Assembly (NCBI GenBank): GCA_009829735.1
Contig: CM020619.1
Location: forward strand, 18,357,816 to 18,421,815
Direction: 5' to 3'
DNA from: Pyropia yezoensis
Lineage: Eukaryota > Rhodophyta > Bangiophyceae > Bangiales > Bangiaceae
Length of the DNA stretch: 64,000 nucleotides
The notes below the pieces were generated by a model that made no database searches, was not told the origin of the DNA, and saw nothing but the letters and a program-made list of their open reading frames with translations. Positions 52,798 through 63,622 of this stretch are shown in pieces (position 1 is the stretch's first letter; each line of letters opens with the position of its first letter). A program made the position numbers and the translations under genes.

Positions 52798-54341
52798 AGG
52801 CTGTAGGTACAGCACGGGCACTTTTCTGCGTGCCCTTTTCTGAAAGAAGGGGTTCAAGAGGACGTGGGATCAATGGGAGGGAGCGGGGCCAGAGCAAGGG
52901 GAGGGGGTTTTCCTGGGATTTTCGGCAAAATTTCAACTTTTCTTAGTGGAAAACGAACTTGCTTAACTCAAGCCACGGTATTATTTGACCAACAATTTGG
53001 CGGTTGGGTTCCGCGGGGACGGGCGGGAAGCCGGGGGGGGGTGCGTGGAGAGCGAGAGCGCGGGGGGGGGGGCGGCGGGTGGGCGGGGCCCCCGCCGCGG
53101 GGGGGTGGGGGGATGTCGGAGAGGCTTCAATGAAGCCGTCGGCTTCATTGATCCGGCTTCATTGAAGCCGTGATTGCATGAGCAGCTACAGGGACGCGGT
53201 TCGTCAAGGGCTCGCGCCGTCCCTCACAGAGTCGCACAAGAGGGGTCGGTCGCTCCGAGGGGCCACAGCATCGGGCTGTAGTCACGACAGGCACTTGTTC
53301 TTGTCCCTCGAGGGCTCGGGGCTTCCCGTGCAGGCGCGACGGGGCGATTGCCCGGCACCACCACCCGGCGCCACCACCCGCTGCGACTACCCGCCAGTAC
53401 CTTGTCTGCCCCAATGACCAACCACTGCCCCTAAACCAACCAGGCCACGTGGCCCACGTGTACCCCGAAATTGACCCCTCAAGCAACGATCTGTCACACT
53501 TGGTACGCTCCGTACTGGTCACCCGTCTGTCTTGTTCTCCCCCCACTGTACCACGCATACCCCGCGCACCGCACCGGCCCTCCCACCCAACAACGTCACC
53601 TACCCGTGGCGGAGCCGGCCTCGTAGCTGGAACTTCCTCAGGACCTGATGCGGCGCGGCAGCAGGGGGTTTCTCCCAGCGTTGGGGGGGGGGCACGCGTC
53701 GTCACCGGGGAGGGAGCCTCCCCCTGTGGACCCGTCTGCGCGGGCCTGTGAGCTTTTTCCTTCTCTATCTGGTAAGAACCTGGTTTCCCAGTTTATGTTG
53801 GCCACCCCCGGTCTGTCGCATGCTGATAAGCCCGAGGAGGCGGCGCGCAAGGCCGCAGAGAAGAAGAAGCGCACGGACAATCGCGTTCAAGAAACCCTAT
53901 TCACCAGGGACCGGCAGGTGAGGGGACCAATCAAAACAGTACAAAAACTGCGTCTGCTAGCTTGTGCGCGCCGCCAGCGGACGCGCTTGGGTTTGGCAGT
54001 GCTTCCGTAAGGCAGAACGCTGCGACTAGATAGGCGAGGGAAGAGCAAACGCTGAGCTGTACTGGAAATTCTCTTGACACGTATCGTACTCGAGATGGGC
54101 CCATTGCAGGGCTGGTTCATTTAGGGGCACTACACGTGGCAGCCCCATATTTGGGGGGCGCCCTACGAGATGCTCACTCACAGAGGATTAAAAAAAAAAG
54201 AACATCATGGGACTGAGCTCACTCTCCTCTCGCCAGTGGTGTTTTTATTTTTTGTGGAGCCGTAGAGGACTGCCTCGTCTGGTGAGGTGGTTGGTTACTG
54301 GGGCAGGCAGGCTACGGTGGCCTTATGATGCAGTCCGCTAA
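52798..54341. other. intergenic
   Basis: No gene recognised. G runs at 53030-53110, a palindrome cluster at 53123-53172. A plus frame near 53750-53920 (P-E-E-A-A-R-K-A-A-E-K-K-K-R) looks protein-like but isolated. From about 54000 base composition falls toward 50% GC. Confidence 0.45.
53123..53172. repeat. GGCTTCAATGAAGCC palindrome cluster
   Basis: GGCTTCA(A/T)TGAAGCC-type words occur head to head three times within 50 bp, so several alternative hairpins can form. Confidence 0.85.
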
Positions 54342-55476
54342 GAGCACCTCCACCAATGGAGCCAAAAGCCAAAATCCAACTACGTGGCAGCCGTTTCAGC
54401 GGTTTGGCTCCGGCTCTGCCTTAGTTTTGGAGCGTCACGGCAAACCAGTCAAAGGCCGTATCACAATTCTTAATCGCTCTCGACACCACCATATTGCCAG
54501 GGTTGATATATTTTGCGAAAGCATCCATCGTTAGTAAAAACATGCGCTAATTACTGAGAACATTTCTGATAGTTATCGCCCAGGAGCCACGTGTTAGGAT
54601 GACAGCAATGAATTAACCACGTCGTGCCCAACACGAGCCGCCTGACGAGCTGCGGACACGGCTTCCGGAAAGGGCGTAGAGCCTTAATTGGGCCGCGTAG
54701 TACGCAGGCGGCGGAGAACGTGCCGCGTGGGGCGGCCGCACCCGCCGTGTACAGTACGCCGCGGAGGATGTGAAGTCCTAGTCGGCGTGCGTAGCTCCTA
54801 TCGTCCTCGTGGTGTGGGTCTGGATCTTGGCTGGGCACGCTGCCGTACTGTATCGCGGCTACGTACACAGTTCCGAAGACGACGACAGGGTGCGGCACTG
54901 CCGCGTGATCAGGCGGTCCGGTCTGGTCTGATGGGCCTCCGAGCCGACACGTGGTGGAACACGTGGACGTCTGATAATCATTATCGTGCCGGTTCTCCTG
55001 AACATTATTCTTTTCTGATAATTTACTCGATAAATTTGACTCAATAATTATCGCCTCTCAACCCTGCTTATTGCACCTCGAGAGCGCTCGAGTTTTTGGC
55101 TTTCAACGGCAGCGGGGCCAACCCCCGGGCCAAACGAGCCTTTTTGGCTCGGTGTTTTGGATTTTGGCAAACGCCGAGCCAACCTGCGCCAATCAAAAGC
55201 GTGACGCGTGGCTCGCAGACGGTCGTGAGGCAGTGGGCTCACGACCACCGGCCAGCCACGCGTCATGGGAGGGCCGACCGCCCCCTCAGGCTTGCCTGCT
55301 GAGGACTTAGAGACTCCATACGGAGGACTACGGCCTCTAGTAGACCCTGGTGGGGCTTTATTGAAGTATGACGCGTTTTGCGTTGGATGCTCGGTTGGAG
55401 TAGCCTTTCAGAGTCGCCCACATGGCGTCATGTGTCTCGTTTGGGCTGGCTTTTGGCTCCATTAGTGGAGATGCTC
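54342..55476. mobile_element. 1.1-kb element with 30-bp terminal inverted repeats
   Basis: The left end (54342-54371) and the reverse complement of the right end (55447-55476) match at 28 of 30 positions, beginning GAGCA(C/T)CTCCAC and including ATGGAGCCAAAAGCCA. Flanking triplets are TAA and CAA, so a 3-bp duplication is possible but not exact. No transposase frame is seen. The interior is AT-richer than the genome average. Similar GAGCATCTCC termini occur in PIF/Harbinger-like MITEs of plants, so I lean that way with low certainty. Confidence 0.65.
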
Positions 55477-55992
55477 CAACGTCAGCTTCTCTCGCACAAT
55501 AGGGAAAGCCGGCGGCGATAGGACTGGCGGCGGTCGCCGCGACGCCTCCCGACTGGAGGCCAGTCCTCCCGCTTTCACGCACCCCTCGAAAGAGGGGCGA
55601 CGCACATCCCCTCTGCGAGAAGGCCGCCGAGCGTCTGCAGCAGTTCAGTGAAGAGCTTATGTTCTCGGCGACTGCTCAAGGAGTATCCCAACAGACTTTG
55701 TACGAGGAGCGTGCTCCTCCGAGCGTAGTGTGCTCTGTACAGACGACCATCCGAAGGGCGCCCCCTCTCACTTCCACATTTCTCTACTGTTTTCCCGCCT
55801 CTGGCCGTACGCGGTCCGACGTGACACCACGCCCACAGGTCGAGAAAAACATTCCTTACTCAAAAAAAAGAATCACTCGACTAAAATCCGATTGTCTTCG
55901 GAAAGCCTGGTCGATCATGCAGAGCGGTGCACCAGGGCTCGATCAATGGAAGCCGCCCCCCCGACCAAGGTGGGAGGCTCGCACCGAAGCTC
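55477..55992. other. region 3' of Fanzor with stable hairpins
   Basis: It contains a 9-bp stem AGGACTGGC / GCCAGTCCT (55520-55528 with 55559-55567) enclosing smaller stems, then CCCCTC-GAAA-GAGGGG (55582-55597), a perfect 6-bp stem with a GNRA-type loop on the plus strand. In Fanzor/TnpB elements the guide RNA comes from sequence at and beyond the nuclease 3' end, the position of this segment relative to the minus-strand Fanzor. The GNRA loop would be on the other strand, so the link is speculative. Confidence 0.35.
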
Positions 55993-58900
55993 TCAAGAGC
56001 CGCGCCGTACCACAGATGAACTTGGCGACGATTGCCCGGTTAGTGGTCCGGCTCGTCGCTGTGCAGGTGGGCCTCGAGGGACCACCACCCGCTTCCCTGC
56101 CAGGTCGAGGTTAGTCATCGCCTGACGGGAGCTGGTGGGGCCTCCACCCTCCACGTCCGTCTTTTCTGCTTCCGGGGGGCCCAGCGCCGCAGCGCCCGCC
56201 CCTGTGGCGGTCGACGGCAAAGGCTGCGGCACCAGCAGGTGGTCATCCCCGGCCTCGTCCGACGCGTCCGACTCGTCCGACTCATCCCCGTCTTCACCTT
56301 CGTGGTCAGCATCGGGGGCGCCCGCCGCCGACGCCTCGCCCGGGGCTGCCCCCCCCCGACGCCGCGGTGCCCACGAGTTGACCGTGTCTCTTGACCAATT
56401 GTAGTCGGGCCCCGGCGGGGGCCCTGCCAGCGGCCGGCGCACGTGACATCCGGGGAAAAAGGGTGCCTTGTTGCCCCCCGACAGCTGGGCAGACGCGGCC
56501 TTGAGGATGTTGCGCGCCACGTTCTTGTCCCGGTTGAAGTACGTCACCAGGCAGCTCACGCAAACACACTTGCGGGCCATCCACGCGGCGGCTCCGTTAC
56601 GGCCCGCCGCCCGCTTGACCAAGGCAACAATGGCCTTGAACCGCTCCGTCGCCTACGCATCATCGAGCGCCCGGGTCTTGTCCCGCTTGACCGCGTCCCA
56701 GCATGCGCCGCCGCGGCGACTCTGGGTGCCGCGTCGGCACTTGGCGGCCTGCCGCTGGGGCTTCACGACCTTTGCGCCCCCTTCCGCCCCGTAGGGCTGG
56801 GTTCTTGCCTCTTCCAGCGTCGCTCCGTTTGTCACCTGCCGCAGGTCGGCTGGGGAGCGCGGCGTCGGGTACACGTTGACTACCCGGTTGTTGCAGCCCG
56901 CGCACGCAGCGGACGTGTTAAGCTCGCATATTCGAACCGCGTACATGTCCCGTCGGGTGTGCCGGTCCAGGTACACCGCCCCTCCGCCCGTGACGGCCAC
57001 CCCTCACGCCACGAGCGCGACTTGGCCGTTGGCAATGCGGCGGCCGAGCCCGCCCGTCCGCTCCAAAGCAAACTGGCGGGCAATCCGTTTGCGATGCGCA
57101 TGGCGGGGCAAGCGCGCCTCGCGCAGCGGCCTCGTCGCGTCGGTGCCATACACCGCCAGGTACTCTGCAGTGTCCCGCAGCTTGACCTCCGCATGTGCGG
57201 CAGCCCACCTCGCCGCGTCGCTCCCGACCTTGAGCTTCGTCGCCGTCACGCGCTCGTGCAGGGCCTTGTACACTTTCGCGTCGCGAGCTGACGCGCAATC
57301 AGCCTGCAATCGACTCATCATGCCGCCCCCGGCGCGCTCACGAAAGGAAGCACCCGACACGGCGTAGGTGGCGCCCTCCGGGGGGCACGCCGGCGGACGA
57401 CGACGCTGCCCGTTGGCAGCTACAGCCGCCACAGGCACCAGAGATGATGGCGGAGGTGTGGCACCAGCAGCACCAGCAGCATCGGCAGCGACAGCCAGCT
57501 CTGCACAGGCAGTGTCAATGACCCACTCCGCACAGGCAGTGTCAATAACCCACTTGTGGGCGCTAGTGCCCGCAAAGTGCTCCCGCATTTGCCACCGCTT
57601 GGCAGCCTTCTCCTCGCGCCGAGCCGTCGCAACCACCTCGCGGCGGTATTGTGGGGGCAGTCCGGCTTGGATCACCAGTCGCCGCCGGCTGCGGGTCCTA
57701 GCATGGAAGTTTGTCCCCGGCAAACACCCTGGATGCTGCTTGTCCACTGGTGCCGATGCTGCTGCCCTAGGCCCCGGCGGCACCTCATTGGGTCCGGCAG
57801 CGGCCACCACGCCTTGGCCACCATCGTCACCGTCACCCTCATCTTGACCGCCGCCACCGCCACCTTGACCTCCTCCACCGCCACCACCACCGCCGTCGCC
57901 GTCACCGTCGCCGCCGTCGCCGCCACCGCCGCCACCACCGCCGCCACCACCACCACGGCGCTTGCGGCGCTTGTCGGGCGGCCGCCCGTCTGCGCCTCGC
58001 CCCCCGCCAGTACCGGCACCACCAGCCGTGCCCGGTGGTTGTGGCTTTGGCGGCGACCGGCGCTTGCGGCTCCCTGCCCGCCGCGCAGGCGGCTGCAGGC
58101 AGGCGGGCAGGGTCTTCCGCAGCTCTAGTACTTGAGGTTCAACCTCGGCCTGCTGCTGCGCATCGTTCCCCATCGCTGCAGCCGCCAGCAGCGTCAAGGC
58201 AATGGCAGCCCGCAGTGCGGCGTGACACGCCACCAGCACCGCCTCTTCCCGCCGGTGAGCGTGTATTCGTGCGGCGGGCACAAAGTCCAACGGCTTGGGC
58301 CCGTCTGATATTGCAGTTGCTACCCCATTGTTGCCCGGGTCCAGCCCCATCATACACACCAGGACCGAGGCGTCGCTCAGGTCCAATCCCATCGCCGCCA
58401 CTTGGGATTCGATGCTGGGCGCAGCGCCGCCCTGGCGCTTGGCCCCCATCCTGCGCCGCACGTGCGCCGTCGCCGCGGCCACCGTCTCGGCGGCCGTGGC
58501 GGGGTAGGCGTCGACGAAGACAATGCCCGTCCAGTCTGAGAGCACAGACGTGCGAAAGGCGGTCTTGTAGGTGCCCACCCCCGCCATGCGCACCAGGGCA
58601 CGCACCGCGTCGGCCTTGGCCGGCCCGGTGCCGCCGAGCCCACGGTGCACCGCCTTTCAGCGGCCGTCGCCGGCGAGGCCGGCTGCGTGAATCGCGGTAC
58701 GCAGCAGCGAAGGCGTCACGGCGGTGTTGCGACACGTGTAGGGGTGTCCCCTCTGAAGGATGCGGACGGGTGCCACGCCCCACGCGGCCAGGGCTGGCTG
58801 CACCTCGAGCAGCAGGGGTCAGAAGTACTGCCAGCACGACGCGCGCTGATCTTCCCCGAGGGTTATGGCCAGCACCGGGGCCGCACCACGCGTGCTTCCT

Positions 58901-59448
58901 GGCCGCACCTGCCTGCACAGGTATCGCTCAAAGGCGCTGGCCATGGCGTTTTGAAAGAGCGCACGCGCCGGGACTGGAAACTCTTGCGGCCAGACGGCGT
59001 CCCGCACCTTGACCGCGCCCGCGAACAGCGCCGCCGCCACCTTGGAAGCGGACTTTTCCTGTAGATTCTTCCTCTCTGCGGCGTCCCCAGGCAGGTCGCC
59101 GGCGGTAGGCGGCACCGCCTTGAGGGCGTCGTCGACCAGCACGCCCGCCAACCGCTTGATGGCCGGCGGCACCGCCCGGGCCACGACCATCGCGGTCGTT
59201 GTGGCCACCGTCGTGTACGCGGCCTTGCCGCCAGGTAAGGGTACGTTCCTGCTGCACGGCATGTCGGTGGCGCCTGCAAAAGCGTTCGCAGCGTCTGCAA
59301 ACGCCTCCCAAAACCCCGCGTGGTGGGCCTTGTTCACCGACGGCAAGTAGCGCTGGCCGTCGTGCTCGCAGGGACACGCGGCACCCACTCGCGCGGCCGA
59401 CGACCGTCCATCCCGAAAGGCGCCTTTGCACGAAATTACCGCCGCCAT
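55993..59448 (-). pseudogene. Fanzor (eukaryotic TnpB-like nuclease) relic
   Basis: The frame is open from 59544, with the first ATG at 59446-59448, and runs to 55993. It is one reading frame broken by TGA (58819-58821), TGA (58657-58659), TGA (57004-57006) and TAG (56653-56655). Family marks in order: K-A-V-H-R-G-L after the second stop; RuvC-I M-G-L-D-P-G-N-N-G-V-A-T (Asp codon 58339-58341); a Gly/Asp-rich insert; Y-G-T-D-A-T-R-P-L-R and H-R-K-R-I-A-R; E-L-N-T-S-A-A-C-A-G-C (Glu 56923-56925, Cys pair 56893-56904), matching the E-x-x-T-S-x-x-C-x-x-C signature; the second Cys pair C-V-S-C (56551-56562); and RuvC-III N-R-D-K-N-V-A-R-N-I-L (Asp 56527-56529). Fanzors are RNA-guided DNA endonucleases carried by eukaryotic mobile elements. 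The catalytic residues remain but the stops should abolish the protein. Region 57004-58650 also carries a direct duplication of V-I-D-T-A-C-A-E. Confidence 0.85.
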
Positions 59449-59490
59449 CCACTGCCACCCGCCCGCCGTGGCGTCGGTCAGGTCGTCAAG

Positions 59491-59755
59491 GTCAGCAGAA
59501 CAGGGGGAGGAAAGAGGGGGAGGCCCCGCGACGGCTTTAAGCACGTCAGCAGAACAGGGGGGGAAAGAAGGGGAGGCCCCGCGACGGCTTTAAGCCCGTC
59601 AGCAGAACAAGGGGTACAAAGGGGGAGGCCCCGCGGCGGCTTCAAGCACGTCGGCAGAACAGGGGGGGGGAAACGGGGAGGCCTCGCGACGGCTAGGAGC
59701 ACGTCAGCAGAACAGAGAGGAGGCGGGGCAGTCTTTTCTTGCAGGCCCCGGCGGC
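59491..59755. repeat. ~53-bp tandem repeat, five copies
   Basis: GTC(A/G)GCAGAACA starts units at 59491, 59545, 59598, 59650 and 59703. Each unit contains GGGGAGGCC(C/T)CGCG and ACGGCTT. It abuts the 5' end of the Fanzor frame on the minus strand. Confidence 0.88.
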
Positions 59756-60369
59756 GGGGAATGGTCGCGACGGGCCTCTTCCGGCCCTTTTTCCTCGTCG
59801 CCCTGATTCTCACCGGGGCCGGCGTCTGGATGGCGGGGGAGGGGAGTGGACGGGTCGCACCGCGCCCCCCCCCCGCCCCCTTTCCCCCCCGCCCAGAATT
59901 GCCCCCCCCCCCCCACCCCCTCAAACACCGCCGTCTGGACGGGGGAGAGCGGGGGGGGGGAGACCGGTCGCGTCGCCGCCGCCCCCCCCCCGCCCCGCCC
60001 CACCCCTCCAAAACGGCACGACGCCCAGCGTCGTGCGTGTCGTGACAGGGAGGATGTGGGGACCGGTCGCACCGGGCCCCCCCCCCGCCCCCTTCCCCCG
60101 CCCCCCTGATTCGCCCCGCCCCACCGGACCCCCCCAAGACGGCCCCGTCTGGGTGGGTGGGGGGGCATCGTCGCGTTCGCCCCAAGCCGAAATCGCCCGC
60201 AGGTTGTGTTGAGGCAGCGATGCACGATGGGCCTTGATGGGGCCGCGACAATGGAAGCCCCCCACAGGAAAAGAGGGGGCTGATAGCAAAGCTTTGCACA
60301 CAGAGCAGGACTTCGTCATTAGTGTGACTGTAATGAACTCCCAAGTGCGAAACACCCAACACCAACACA
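59756..60369. other. C-run-rich imperfect repeats
   Basis: No gene. Two or three imperfect ~100-bp copies of GGTCGCACCG...CCCCCCCCCC blocks (59850-60150), then a less GC-rich stretch up to the TIR element. Confidence 0.5.
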
Positions 60370-61018
60370 GCGCAGCACTGCTTATCGCCTGTCAAACTTT
60401 TCTTGCTTTTTTGGGAAATTCTCGAGCAAAAACCTGCATAAAACCTGCATCGACCCCCCCTCAAGGCATCATAGACACCGCTTTTCCCCCCTCTTCTTGC
60501 TTTCTGCCTATCACAGCTCGGGCGATTGGTGGTCGCCACCTCCCTTGGTATGACCGGAAGCGCACGGGGCAGGAGAGCACTCTCGCGAAGCGCAAAGAAG
60601 CGACCTACCATCGCTACGCTTGGGTGCAATTTGTATACAATCGCGTTTAAAAACCACGCAATCTCTCGCACTGGTTAAGCAAAAACCTGCGCGACGACAG
60701 CTTTCGAGGCTCTGCACGGAAAAATCTCCCCGCCTTGCTCGACATCTACGGCGTGAACTCTGACCAATGGAACGCTCCATCAAGCAAACAGCAGCGCCAC
60801 CGCTGTTGTCATTGGTTGACAGAACACCGACAGCGGCCGTCGTGTCGGCCATCCTTGGGGAGATTCTTTGGCCTCAGCCCAGCCCCTCGATCAGAAAAGG
60901 AAAATTCTGCTCGAGCCGTTCATTTTCGTGCTCGAGCAGAGCAAGAATTTGCACAACGAAGCAAGAGATCTGGCCAAAATCGGGCTTGTATCTTGACGGA
61001 GGATAAGCAGTGCTGCGC
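60370..61018. mobile_element. 649-bp TIR element, copy B (empty site)
   Basis: Starts GCGCAGCACTGCTTATC and ends with its inverted counterpart GATAAGCAGTGCTGCGC. Same orientation as copy A and colinear with it, lacking the nested MITE. No coding capacity seen. Confidence 0.87.
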
Positions 61019-63622
61019 TGCAGCGGTGTGGTCAGCAGTTGTTTTTTTTTTCCTCTTCTTTTCTGCCTGCTTAGTGCATACGTCTCTCGGCGGTTACACC
61101 AATACATTGCCCCTGCTGGTCATAGCCCACCGGTCGCCATCGTTCCCAGAGGCGCGGCCGGGCCGCCCTCCCCACTATTGTAGCAGTCTCCCCCGTGCCG
61201 CCCCTCTCCGCCCCCCGCCGCTATCCACCCAGCCACAGCCGCCCCCTACCTCGAACCAACCCGCGCCCCACCGCTGCCCGCAGCCGCCACCCGAGGCGGC
61301 GGCCACCCACCCCCCGGCAGCAGCTAAACCCCCCCGCGACCACAGCCGCCCCCCCCTCCGGCAGCGACCGCCCGCCCCCGCCGCCCTGAAACACCCTCCA
61401 CGGCGGCACCCGCCCCCCCCCCCCGGCCGCAGCCGCCCCACGTCACGCAGCGGCCGCCAGCCCCCCGCCCCCGACCACCAGCGGCCTCCCCGCTCCAAGC
61501 AGCAGCCACCCCCCACCCAGCACTGGTCGCCCACCTAATGCCCCCAGCCGCCCGCAGCCGCAGCCCCCCTACAGGCAGCAACCGCCCGACCCCCTCCCCC
61601 AGCCGCCAGTGGTCGTCCCACCCCCATCAGCGGCCGCTCTCCCCCGGGCAGCCGCCGCCCCCCCCTCAGCTGCCGCCGCCCAACGCACCGTTCGGCGGCC
61701 GCCCCCTGCCCGGCTGCCGCCACCCCATCCTCAGCAACACCGCGCCCCGACGCCGGCCGCAGCCGCCAGCCGCCGCCTTCTCCCCGGGAGCGGCCGCCCG
61801 CTCCCACCGGCCGCCCGCTCCCACCGCTAGCCGCCTGTGGAAGCCCCCTTCCCGGAAGAGGCCGCCCCACACCCGGCCTCAGTCACCGCACTCGCGGCCG
61901 CGGCCGCCCCCCCTACTCGGCAGCGGCCACACCCCCCATGAACGCAGCCGCCCAACGCCAGGCAGCCGCCGCCCCCTCCCCTCCGCAGCAGCCACCCCTA
62001 CTCTGGCCGTAACCGCGCACCCCCCAGGCACAGCGGGTGACCCCCCGCCTCGAGTCCCCCTTCTCCCCTCCCCGACCATGCCCTCCACCCTCCCGAAGCG
62101 AATGGGCACCACAAGGCAACCCCGACGAGGGCCGCTGGAAGCTGGGCAACACCGACGGCTGGCCGCATCGTTCCACTCGAGCCATACAGGTGCAACGTGT
62201 GGCTGGGAGCAATTTGATAAAGAAAATACGTAGACCAATCAATTGGCGTTTGCGCGACAACAAGCGTGGCTGCTGCACATAGGAGCTTTTCGCTAATAAA
62301 TGACGGATCGACGGATCGACCGTTCCTCACCTTTCGCTTCGCGTCACACCCCGACAAGTACATAGTCATTGACCTGTTGATTTGTCCAACTCTTCTCCAT
62401 AAGCTGCCTCCCGTTTCACCCAGATCAGCCCGGTGGCCGCTTGTGTGCAATCCGACCGCCGCCACGGGCGAACCACGGCTGCACCGGCACTGCACCCCCC
62501 GCCGGTCCTCGCCACATTCCCCACCAGGCCCGGCCTGGCTCCCTGCGGGCCCCCGCCCTTGCCCCAGCACCCAACTTGCTGGTGAAACGGGCCCTGCCGG
62601 TAAAGGACACCGTAACGGCCTCCACCGACCCCCCCCCCCCCTTCTCCGTGCGGAGGGGAGCGACGTGGCGGGGGTCGCGGGCCCCGCTGGTGGCGGCTTT
62701 GTGCGCTCGGCGGTCAAGTGGTGGAAGAGGGAAGGGGGGGGTGCCACCGTTTAGCGCAGAACGGCGCGCGCCCATCCCCATGCCGCGCGCGTCCAGCACA
62801 CCACCGCGGCGGCCGCCCCTCCGCGCGCCCCTCGCTCTGCCTTTTTGCCCCATCACCCTCTGCGACGCTGTGCCGCCACACCCACGCCACCCCCCCCTCC
62901 CCTCGGTTGCCCCTTCAGCCTCTCACCCTTCGTCCCCCGGCGCTGGCGCTGCCGCCCCACCCCGCCGCGCCTTTTTCCCGCCTCCCCGCCCCGCACCCCC
63001 CGCTTCTACGCGCGCGCGCACGCACGACGCGACCACAGGCGGGCGGGCCGGCCAGCCGACGACCGGTGCGGGTCTGCCGCGCGTGCACCCTACCCCCTCC
63101 CCCCGCCCCCCCTCGACTCCGCCTCCTCTGGCAAGCCCCCCCCCCCCTTGGTGTTGTCGACGCCCCCGTGGGTGTCGCCGCCTCACAGTGCCCTGTGCCT
63201 CTTTTTTTCTTTTTTTCTCTTTGTTCCCTCTTCCCCCGCGCTGTCTTCCGTGTCGCCCCCCCCCCAGCGCTCTCACCTGTCCCCCTCCGTCCGTGCGGCT
63301 CACTTACCTCTCTCCCCGTGCGGCGCCCGTTGCCGGCCGCGGCCGGCGGCTCGGGCACGCACCCCGTTCTGTCCCCTTTCGCATCCCGCCGCCCGTGCGT
63401 TGTCGCGTTCGCCTTCCCCCCCTCCCCTTGCCCCACGTCCCGCTCGCTTGTCGCCCGTACATTTGTTCCTTCCCGCCTACTCCCTTGCCGGTACCCGTTG
63501 TCTTACGAGCCCCCCCCCGCCCCCTGCCCCCGCACCCACCCACTGTCCATATCAACCTCGGAAACGCCTCCGGCCCCCCCCCCTCGCTCCCCCCCGCTCC
63601 CCGGTCCCTGCTTGCCATCACC
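61019..63622. other. intergenic, strongly C-rich on plus strand
   Basis: Bases 61160-62050 are a degenerate CAGCCGCC(C)-type repeat with marked C/G strand asymmetry, readable as Pro-rich protein in every frame but with no domain. Bases 62190-62400 are AT-richer. From 62800 to 63622 the plus strand is a long pyrimidine-rich tract ending CATCACC before the next ATG, probably promoter and 5' UTR. Confidence 0.5.

Noticed and set aside
57004-58650. Stand-alone 548-residue gene
   Set aside because: Same frame as the blocks on both sides; it is the central part of the Fanzor relic, and its apparent start is not an ATG.
55993-59448. UGA read as Trp, making the Fanzor intact
   Set aside because: Clearly intact genes here end in TGA (PH protein, ThrRS), and one Fanzor stop is TAG, so recoding does not explain the pattern.
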